DNA from: Spirochaetaceae bacterium
Lineage (GTDB): Bacteria > Spirochaetota > Spirochaetia > Treponematales > Breznakiellaceae
DNA length: 12,729 nt
Assembly (NCBI GenBank): GCA_031288215.1
Contig: JAITRV010000299.1
Coordinates: forward strand, 1-12,729
Direction of reading: 5' to 3'
Position numbers and translations under genes: made by a program. Shown piece after piece: positions 1 to 4,991 of the stretch. The first letter of the stretch is position 1. Every line of letters begins with the position of its first letter. The notes under the pieces were generated by a model that was given only the letters and a program-made list of their open reading frames with translations, was not told the DNA's origin and did no database searches.

Positions 1-725
1 ATTCCGCACCAATATATAAATTCTCCGGATACCGGATAATATGAAAATATTTCCGATAATATAAAATTATTATTTACCGTAAAATTTTTTGCTAATTCTA
101 CGGCGCCAGGATTCAGTTCTACTTTATCTTTTGAGTTGTATAAATATGCCGGGAATATCTCACCTATTTTCTGCTGGTTTAATACATACGAATGGAGCAT
201 TATGATGTATAAATTTTCATACAGGGTATTCCATTGATATAACATGAGCGCCAAGTACTGTACTTCCGATTCGCTCATCGGTTTTTTTCCCCCGGCTCCC
301 TTTCTTACATCATTTTGAGAGTAAACTACATCTGCTTGCCAGTCGGGTGTTTCCCAATTTCTATTAAGATCTACCCCATTTCCATTAAATCTGATTAAAC
401 TTCTATTTGCTCTTACTTTTGGGCTATCTAATTCATAGATAAATCCGTCAGGGTTTAGGTTATATAGTATCTTTATAGTCAAGCGTAATTTATTTTCTCG
501 TTCTTGGCAGTATGTTATTAATTTTTCAGTTAATTGTATGGTATTGGCCTCATATCTTCCATGTATTCCTCCAATAATAACGATACAATTCTTTCCACTT
601 CCAAACGAATAACCTGTTATATCTATTCCTGTTGATGATTTTCCTAAGACAAATTGTTCTTCTGCATTGATAACACTGTGTAGTAACATCAGATACATAA
701 TGAAAGTTATATTCTTTCTATACAA
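1..725 (-). CDS. Secreted M14-family zinc carboxypeptidase, C-terminus cut by window edge
   Basis: No ATG-initiated complete frame is present, but the minus strand is open from about 728 to the left edge (about 241 codons). The product resembles M14 metallocarboxypeptidases, which remove C-terminal residues or cleave peptidoglycan peptides. Visible motifs, numbered from a TTG start at 725, are GGIHGRYE (52-59, zinc ligands His55 and Glu59), NPDG (91-94), GVDLNRNW (117-124), a SESE segment near 151 and LHS (177-179, third zinc ligand His178). The catalytic Glu region lies beyond the edge. The TTG start gives a signal peptide: basic Arg-Lys, a hydrophobic core, then INA before EEQF. It also has AGGGG seven bases upstream, inside the tRNA-Glu gene. 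TTG at 728 and ATG at 698 are alternatives. The gene is far more AT-rich than the protein genes to its right. The family call is fairly sure; the start and substrate are not. Confidence 0.82.
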   Translation of the reverse strand, partial: MYRKNITFIMYLMLLHSVINAEEQFVLGKSSTGIDITGYSFGSGKNCIVIIGGIHGRYEANTIQLTEKLITYCQERENKLRLTIKILYNLNPDGFIYELDSPKVRANRSLIRFNGNGVDLNRNWETPDWQADVVYSQNDVRKGAGGKKPMSESEVQYLALMLYQWNTLYENLYIIMLHSYVLNQQKIGEIFPAYLYNSKDKVELNPGAVELAKNFTVNNNFILSEIFSYYPVSGEFIYWCG

Positions 726-729
726 CAAT

Positions 730-801
730 TAGCCCCTAGGGGAATTGAACCCCTCTTTTAAGATTGAGAATCTCATGTCCTAACCAATAGACGAAGGGGC
801 C
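730..801 (-). tRNA. tRNA-Glu (anticodon CTC)
   Basis: A full cloverleaf folds on the minus strand. The 7-bp acceptor stem pairs GGCCCCT with AGGGGCT, with a G-U first pair. The D stem is GTCT/GGAC, the anticodon stem TGAGA/TCTTA closes a TTCTCAA loop (anticodon CTC), and the T stem AGGGG/CCCCT closes a TTCAATT loop. The discriminator is A and no CCA is encoded. The 3' end directly abuts the M14 peptidase frame. It lies 84 bp downstream of tRNA-Gln on the same strand and may be co-transcribed with it. Confidence 0.96.
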
Positions 802-885
802 TTTCGATCAAACAGACAATCTCTGACTGTTTTCACCGTAAATGGCTGCCTGTAGACTGTTTTTTAAACCGATACTTGTTCATTT

Positions 886-956
886 TTCCCCAGGGAGGAT
901 TTGAACCCCCACAAGCAGATCCAGAGTCTGCCGTGCTACCATTACACAACCGGGGA
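886..956 (-). tRNA. tRNA-Gln (anticodon CTG)
   Basis: A cloverleaf folds on the minus strand. The acceptor stem is TCCCCGG/CTGGGGA, the D stem GTGT/GCAC, the anticodon stem GCAGA/TCTGC with loop CTCTGGA (anticodon CTG), and the T stem GGGGG/CCTCC with loop TTCAAAT. The discriminator is A and CCA is not encoded. A promoter lies immediately upstream. Confidence 0.96.
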
Positions 957-991
957 TCATGTCTCACGTACCGGCGTATCCAACGATTTAT

Positions 992-1020
992 ATCGTATAA
1001 AATGCCCTGTGCTTTGTCAA
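992..1020 (-). promoter_or_regulatory. Promoter for the tRNA-Gln / tRNA-Glu pair
   Basis: On the minus strand a perfect -35 TTGACA (1020-1015) is followed by a 17-bp spacer and TACGAT (997-992) as -10. The predicted start near 985 leaves a 5' leader of about 29 nt to be trimmed by RNase P. A short dyad, ACGAT/ATCGT (983-987 with 992-996), overlaps the -10. The 84 bp between the two tRNAs shows no clear terminator, so one transcript for both is likely. Confidence 0.6.
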
Positions 1021-1087
1021 GTATTCCTTCACGAGGATTCCGAAAAATTTGAGAATTATCGGTATTTCCGGCGGGCCCTCAAAAGCC

Positions 1088-1132
1088 CCCCGTTGCCGCC
1101 CTTACGGAAATCCCGCACGGACGGCAACGGGG
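1088..1132 (-). terminator. Long-stem hairpin downstream of the NikK/NikL-like pair
   Basis: A perfect 11-bp inverted repeat, CCCCGTTGCCG (1088-1098) with CGGCAACGGGG (1122-1132), encloses a 23-nt loop. It lies 8 bp past the stop of the minus-strand gene ending at 1141. Read on the minus strand it is followed by a GC-rich stretch with only a short CTTTT, so it is not a textbook intrinsic terminator. It could end transcription or protect the mRNA 3' end. Confidence 0.5.
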
Positions 1133-1140
1133 AGAAGCGA

Positions 1141-1470
1141 TCACCGGTTTATTTTTATTTCCCCCGTATGCCCCATTCCGTCTTCCACGACAAGGCGCCA
1201 TTCCCCGCTTTCGTCCGGGAGAAAACAGAAAACCCCGTTTCGGTCGGTGGTCCCCTGGAGGATTTCCCGCTCCGGGCTTGAAGGGGGATACACAAATACC
1301 CGGGCGTACATCATGGCCTCCCCGGTGGTATAGGTGAAGCGGATGACCCGGACGGAACCCCGGGCCCCGCCGGTTTCTTCGGACACCGCTACCCCGTGTC
1401 CAAACAGCGCCGCCGGAAAGAGCCCGGCCGCGCCGATAAGAACCACGCAGAAGGCGAGAGACCGGCGCAT
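1141..1470 (-). CDS. NikL-like secreted nickel/cobalt-transport accessory protein
   Basis: A 109-residue secreted protein. The N-terminus has Arg-Arg, a hydrophobic core and a probable cleavage before or near HGVAV, leaving a histidine near the mature N-terminus. The remainder is one small beta-sandwich-like domain. It has a segment AMMYARVFVYPP (about 52-63), a TDRNGVFCFLPDE turn (about 75-87) typical of carboxypeptidase-regulatory or transthyretin-like folds, and a final EDGMGH. This layout resembles NikL, the small accessory component of ECF-type Ni/Co transporters. The start at 1470 directly follows the TAG of the upstream gene, and GAGGAAA inside that gene's last codons is the ribosome site, so the two are co-translated. 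The NikM, NikQ and NikO core genes are not in the window. The role is inferred from family resemblance. Confidence 0.7.
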   Translation of the reverse strand: MRRSLAFCVVLIGAAGLFPAALFGHGVAVSEETGGARGSVRVIRFTYTTGEAMMYARVFVYPPSSPEREILQGTTDRNGVFCFLPDESGEWRLVVEDGMGHTGEIKINR

Positions 1471-2283
1471 CTATTTCCTCACCACGAAGGAAACCCAGGA
1501 ATTGTAGGATTCCGCTTCGTAGAAGGGACTGCCGAAGACCTCCCCGGCATAGGCGGCTTTGACTATCCAGAGGTCCCGGGCGGCTCTCCCCGCCGGAATC
1601 GGGAGGCTGACCTGACCCGACGCGTCGGTTTTAAGGCCCTTTATCGCCCAGGCTTCCTCGTCGGCGGAATTGTAGCCCTTGTAGGTGGCATTTATTTCCG
1701 CGTTGGCCAGGGGAGAACCCCGGAGCAAGACCGTAAAGACCGCCGCCGACCCCGCCGCGATGTCCGCCGGATTCGTCACCGGCACAATTTCCAGGGGGAG
1801 CCCCAGGGGGATGGTGAAACTCCGGTCCTGGGAACTCGGATTGACATAAATTTTTGACCACCCCTCGCTGTAGGTGGTCTTGGTGACATTGACCCCCAGG
1901 GCTTTGACCGTCAATTTGGCCGCGTTTTTGCTTCCCAGGGGGGTGGCGTTAGAGAAACGCCCGACGCTGTTGACCACCACCAGGGCGGGGGCCCCATTGG
2001 GCAGGGTAAAGCTGCCGGTCAGCACTTTTTGGGCTTCGTTCCGGCTTACGGTGACCGCCGTGTCCGTCAAGCGGTTGTTTTGAAGTACGAAAAACTGGTT
2101 CCGGGCGGCGTCCTGAACCCCTTCGCCGACCATGAAATGATGGGTGGAATACACGATCAGGGGGACCGCGTCTCCCGGCTTGTACTCCTTGGCATCCCCA
2201 AGGGTGGCGAACCACTGATGGGCATGAACCGTGCCGCCCAGGAGGGCGCACACCGCGACCGCGAGAAAAAGAGACCTTTTCAT
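1471..2283 (-). CDS. DUF4198 (NikK-like) periplasmic metal-uptake accessory protein
   Basis: A 270-residue secreted protein. The signal peptide runs from MKRSLFL to TVHA, and mature residue 1 would be His (HQWF), a common feature of this family and a possible metal ligand. The C-terminal half carries the DUF4198 pattern: LPLEIVPVTNP (about 167-177), then a spaced segment where the family has a dGkPl-type motif (here RGSPLANAEI), a TDASGQVSLPIPAG turn (about 230-243) and a terminal beta strand. DUF4198 (PF10670) proteins accompany Ni/Co transporters and were once annotated as NikM. The start at 2283 is chosen because AGGAG (2290-2294) lies six bases upstream and it yields the signal peptide; a longer frame with GTG at 2358 has neither. 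It is first in a two-gene unit with the NikL-like gene and is preceded by a structured leader, so expression is probably controlled. Confidence 0.78.
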   Translation of the reverse strand: MKRSLFLAVAVCALLGGTVHAHQWFATLGDAKEYKPGDAVPLIVYSTHHFMVGEGVQDAARNQFFVLQNNRLTDTAVTVSRNEAQKVLTGSFTLPNGAPALVVVNSVGRFSNATPLGSKNAAKLTVKALGVNVTKTTYSEGWSKIYVNPSSQDRSFTIPLGLPLEIVPVTNPADIAAGSAAVFTVLLRGSPLANAEINATYKGYNSADEEAWAIKGLKTDASGQVSLPIPAGRAARDLWIVKAAYAGEVFGSPFYEAESYNSWVSFVVRK

Positions 2284-2436
2284 TTTCAACTCCTGTAAAC
2301 AGAGAAAAAATAACCGGTTTCCATACGGAAACCCTGTGTCTCCGGAGTTCGTCTCCACGGGCCTTAAACCCGGACGCCGTCATGGCGCAATCGGCTGGTA
2401 AGAATGAACGGGCCTTCCTTCCTGGAAGGTTTTCTT
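2284..2436 (-). promoter_or_regulatory. Structured leader with attenuator-like hairpin upstream of the DUF4198 gene
   Basis: Between the predicted start (about 2430) and the ATG at 2283 lies an untranslated leader of about 147 nt. Elements in transcript order are: a self-complementary CCTTCC/GGAAGG near the 5' end (2429-2417); GGAG/CTCC (2356-2353 with 2347-2344); a second GGAGAC (2343-2338); the terminator-like stem GGTTTCC/GGAAACC; and then the ribosome site. Either GGAGAC copy could pair with GTTTCC (2332-2327), the 5' arm of the terminator, forming a competing structure. This is the usual layout of a transcription attenuator or riboswitch. I could not match it to a known class: the cobalamin-riboswitch core motifs are not convincingly present. 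Confidence 0.5.
2305..2333 (-). terminator. Intrinsic terminator (attenuator) inside the DUF4198 leader
   Basis: On the minus strand a perfect 7-bp stem, GGTTTCC with GGAAACC, closes the tetraloop GTAT. It is followed by GGTTATTTTTT, giving a T run at 2310-2305. It sits 11 bp before the ribosome site of the gene it precedes, so it would terminate early rather than end an upstream operon. Confidence 0.6.
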
Positions 2437-2465
2437 TTTGTAGCATAGGGCTGATTTTTTGTCAA
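2437..2465 (-). promoter_or_regulatory. Sigma70-type promoter of the DUF4198/NikL-like unit
   Basis: On the minus strand, TTGACA (2465-2460), a 17-bp spacer and TACAAA (2442-2437) preceded by TGC give an extended -10. Predicted transcription start is near 2430. It lies just past the end of the upstream minus-strand operon, so the secreted pair has its own control. Confidence 0.65.
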
Positions 2466-2478
2466 GCGGCCCCGTTTT

Positions 2479-2491
2479 GGTGCCTGGCACC
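2479..2491. repeat. 13-bp palindromic element GGTGCCTGGCACC
   Basis: The 6-bp arms GGTGCC/GGCACC flank one central base. It starts three bases after the stop of the substrate-binding-like gene. On the plus strand it is followed by TTTTT, but no plus-strand gene precedes it. From memory, very similar GGTGCC-x-GGCACC palindromes recur as dispersed intergenic repeats in several bacterial genomes. It may be such a repeat and could also act as a 3' stabiliser for the minus operon. Confidence 0.45.
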
Positions 2492-2494
2492 TTT

Positions 2495-3514
2495 TTAACC
2501 CCGGCGGCTCCGTTCGTCGTAGTAGACGCGCTCGATTTCGCCGACCCGATGGGTGAGGGGCTCCTCTAAGAGGTAATCCCAGCCGGCCCAGCGGAATCGA
2601 GCCTCCGGGGGGAGGGGGTGGCGGGTTTCGGCGTGGATATGGGCGAAATAGCCGTCGGCCATGGTTTGGGCCAGGTCCCGGCCAAAGAGGAAGGAGGCGC
2701 AGGCCTCCAGGGTTTCGGCCTCCCGGTCGTTTTCGCCCTTTTTGAAGAGGGCGTACAGGGGGTTGAGGACCGCGCCGTCTTCGGGCCAGATGATTTCCAG
2801 GTAGTCCCGCTTGGGGATGGCATGGGCGAAAAACCAGGAGATGAAGTAGACGCAGCAGCCTTCCCGGTGATCGGTGATGTCCTTGGCCATCTGCGGGACC
2901 CTGCCGGTGAAGGCGATGTTGCGGGCCAGGCCGCGGATGCCTGCTTCGCCCTGCTCTTTCCACAGTTCCAGGAGGAGGAGTTCTGAAACATCGTCTTCGG
3001 CAAAGCCGGTGCCCACGCTGCCCCGGTAGCAGCCGGAGCTGAGGTCGCCGATGCGCCGGGGAACCGGGCGGCCGCCGAGCCGCCGGTGGTGCACCATGAG
3101 CACATAGGGCATGGCCCCGAAGAGGTGAAAGAGCCCCCGGGGGTCTTTGAGGGAATGGCCCCGGAACAGGGGATGGGGCCGCGCTTCCACGGGCCGGGAG
3201 TCGAACCAGGCGCATTTTTCAGGGCGGGAGAGGAAGCTGCCGGTAAAGAATTCGCCGTAGCCCGTATCGGTAACCACCAGGGGAAACGCGCCCTTGGCCT
3301 CGACGGTGCTGATGTTGCAGTACACATCGACCCCGCAGCCCCCGATGGGGACGACGCCCCGGATCTGGTTGGCATGGCCCGCGTTGTACCGCCCCTCAAA
3401 TTCATTCCAGGCCCGGGAAAAGCGGTCTTTGATGGGACAGCGGACCTGGCCCAAAAAATCGAGGTTTTCCCGCTTTGAGTCGGGAATCATTTCAACAACG
3501 CTGAATTTTCTCAT
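2495..3514 (-). CDS. Cytosolic ABC substrate-binding-protein-like protein, cysteine-rich
   Basis: A 339-residue protein that resembles, from memory, proteins annotated as ABC transporter substrate-binding proteins in anaerobes and methanogens. It has no signal peptide (it begins MRKFSVVEMIPDSK), so it should stay in the cytosol. Recognisable segments are GQVRCPIKDRF (about 22-32), VVPIGGCGVDVYCNI (54-68), the GYGEFF patch (85-90), SSGCYRGSVG (159-168) and REGCCVYFISWFF (217-229). Cysteines are at 26, 60, 66, 101, 162, 220, 221 and 272, several within conserved-looking motifs, so metal, cluster or thiol chemistry is plausible. The start at 3514 overlaps the stop of the upstream ATPase (ATGA), with GGAGA upstream. 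It is the last gene of the operon. A role as cargo-binding partner of the neighbouring ATPase and GTPase is inference; the ligand is unknown. Confidence 0.62.
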   Translation of the reverse strand: MRKFSVVEMIPDSKRENLDFLGQVRCPIKDRFSRAWNEFEGRYNAGHANQIRGVVPIGGCGVDVYCNISTVEAKGAFPLVVTDTGYGEFFTGSFLSRPEKCAWFDSRPVEARPHPLFRGHSLKDPRGLFHLFGAMPYVLMVHHRRLGGRPVPRRIGDLSSGCYRGSVGTGFAEDDVSELLLLELWKEQGEAGIRGLARNIAFTGRVPQMAKDITDHREGCCVYFISWFFAHAIPKRDYLEIIWPEDGAVLNPLYALFKKGENDREAETLEACASFLFGRDLAQTMADGYFAHIHAETRHPLPPEARFRWAGWDYLLEEPLTHRVGEIERVYYDERSRRG

Positions 3515-4287
3515 ACGCAACAGTCTCCAAAGGGCTCCGCCTCCAGGGTGGCCCCGTTGCGGAGCAGGTCCCGGAGTTCCAGGAATCGTTCGTTCACCGC
3601 CGCCATGCGGGCGGCGTTCCGCTGTTCCGCCGGGGAGGTCTCGATGACCCGCCAGACCGCCCCGCCCCGGAAGCAGAGCCGCCGGCTCCCCAGCAGGGCC
3701 AGGACGGGATCGTGGGTGGATACGAGGACTATCTTGTCTTCCCCCACCAGGAGTTCCAGCGCCCGGGAGCGGTCTACCCCGGCGTTTTCCAGTTCGTCGA
3801 TGAGGACCACCGGGGAAGGGCTGAGGAGGCCCGTATCGGCTATCATGAGGGCGCGGCTCTGGCCCCCGGAAAGCTGGGTTACGGGCGTTTCCGCACCGAT
3901 GGCTTCCCCGGTAAGGCGGTTGGCGGCGGCGATGATCCGCTCCACCATGCGGTCCGGCTGGGCGGGACGGCGGCATTCCCCGTGCATCCTGATAAATTCT
4001 TCCACCGTGAGGTCCATGATGAAGTTCATGTTTTGGGAAAGCTGGGCCACGAGCCTTCCCTCCAGGGCATAGCGGAGTTCGTCCGCCGGGGGCTTGCCGT
4101 CGATGAGGACCCGGCGGCCCGTGGGGGTGTCGCCCTGGGCAAGACAGGAGAGGTCCTCCAGGAAGCGGCTTTTTCCCGCGCCGGTGGGGCCGACGATAGA
4201 GAGGATGTCCCCCCGGCGCAGGGTCAGGTCCAGGTCTTCCCGGCGGCCCGCCTTGTCGCGGCCCCCGAGGATGCTTATGCGTTCCAT
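3511..4287 (-). CDS. ABC-type ATPase without an adjacent permease
   Basis: A 258-residue nucleotide-binding protein with all ABC motifs: Walker A GPTGAGKS (33-40), Q-loop around 82-85, signature LSGGQ (139-143), Walker B VVLIDE (160-165) and H-loop His192. Walker B is followed by LENAG in place of the usual PTNGLD-like D-loop segment. The C-terminal extension (about 210-258) is Arg/Glu-rich and ends DCCV. The start at 4287 lies inside the end of the GTPase gene (13-bp overlap), with GGGGAG upstream; the longer frame to 4707 is a shadow. No membrane-spanning partner is encoded in this operon. The ATPase may therefore serve a soluble complex with its neighbours or borrow a permease elsewhere, for example the divergent FecCD-type one, which already has its own ATPase. 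Confidence 0.85.
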   Translation of the reverse strand: MERISILGGRDKAGRREDLDLTLRRGDILSIVGPTGAGKSRFLEDLSCLAQGDTPTGRRVLIDGKPPADELRYALEGRLVAQLSQNMNFIMDLTVEEFIRMHGECRRPAQPDRMVERIIAAANRLTGEAIGAETPVTQLSGGQSRALMIADTGLLSPSPVVLIDELENAGVDRSRALELLVGEDKIVLVSTHDPVLALLGSRRLCFRGGAVWRVIETSPAEQRNAARMAAVNERFLELRDLLRNGATLEAEPFGDCCV

Positions 4288-4991
4288 GGCTGCTCCCCGG
4301 CGGGGATGGCGATTTTCCGGTGGATGACGCTGGCGGTTTCGTAGTCCTCCCCGATCCGGGTTTCCCCCAGGCAATAGGAGCAGAGGGCCTGGGGCAGGGG
4401 GAAGCGGATGCGGCCGTGGTCCAGGCCGGCGACTTCCGGGGCGTCCAGGAGATACCGGGCCAAGAGGGATCCGCCCTCCCCGGTGAGGCCGTTCACGAAG
4501 AGGAAGCGGGCGTTCTTGTTGGCCTGCCGGGCCCGGAAGGCAAAAACCTCCCGTTCCGCCTGGGATACGATGTCCGCCTTGGTGATCACCACCATATCCG
4601 CGTAGAGGAGCATGGGGCCTATCTTCTTGGGGGTGTTGACCCCGGAGAGGCAGTCGATGACGCAGAGGGATCGGACTCCCCGGATGTGGGGGGAACAGCG
4701 GTTGCAAAGCCCGGCGCTTTCGCTGAAAAGGAAGTCCAGGCCCCGCGCGACGCCCCAGCGCACACAGGCTTCTATATTAGTAATGAAGTAATGGTCCGGG
4801 CAGAGGCTGCCGGAGATGCCGGTCAGGACGGGGATGTTCTTTTTGCGGTAGATTTCGTGGTCGCCGGTGGAGATGCAGTCGAATTTGACCGCCCCCACGG
4901 TGAAACCCGCGGCAACGAGGTTTTCGGCGGTCTTGACGGCCACGGAGGTTTTCCCCGCCGAGGGGGGCCCCGCGAAGGTCACGAGCCTCAT
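4275..4991 (-). CDS. HypB/CobW-like (SIMIBI) GTPase with two CxxC motifs
   Basis: A 238-residue P-loop protein of the G3E type (relatives HypB, UreG, CobW), which couple GTP hydrolysis to delivery of Ni, Co or Zn. Visible motifs are Walker A GPPSAGKTS (8-16), an acidic switch region KFDCISTGD (36-44), the base-recognition motif ITKAD (136-140) and a VNGLTGEG segment (166-173). CNRC (96-99) and CSYC (204-207) are likely metal-binding pairs; single cysteines lie at 39, 64 and 76. The start at 4991 is chosen because the P-loop then follows immediately and ATGA overlaps the upstream stop. The extension to 5048 lies inside the previous gene. Position between the DUF364 fusion and an ABC ATPase suggests metal or cofactor insertion. 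The metal is unknown. Confidence 0.78.
   Translation of the reverse strand: MRLVTFAGPPSAGKTSVAVKTAENLVAAGFTVGAVKFDCISTGDHEIYRKKNIPVLTGISGSLCPDHYFITNIEACVRWGVARGLDFLFSESAGLCNRCSPHIRGVRSLCVIDCLSGVNTPKKIGPMLLYADMVVITKADIVSQAEREVFAFRARQANKNARFLFVNGLTGEGGSLLARYLLDAPEVAGLDHGRIRFPLPQALCSYCLGETRIGEDYETASVIHRKIAIPAGEQPWNA

Noticed and set aside
2284..2436. Cobalamin riboswitch
   Set aside because: A GGAGAC piece recalls the B12 box, but the rest of the box and the other conserved core segments are not found, and the leader is short for the class.
2284..2446. Leader peptide frames starting at the ATG codons near 2446 and 2383
   Set aside because: Both stay open into the DUF4198 gene in the wrong frame and have no ribosome site; the 2446 ATG falls inside the promoter.
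2364..3215. Long minus-strand frames of 283 and 279 codons over the binding-like gene
   Set aside because: Pro/Arg/Ser-rich out-of-frame translations of a GC-rich gene. The other frame has family-like motifs, and its start and stop fit the overlaps.
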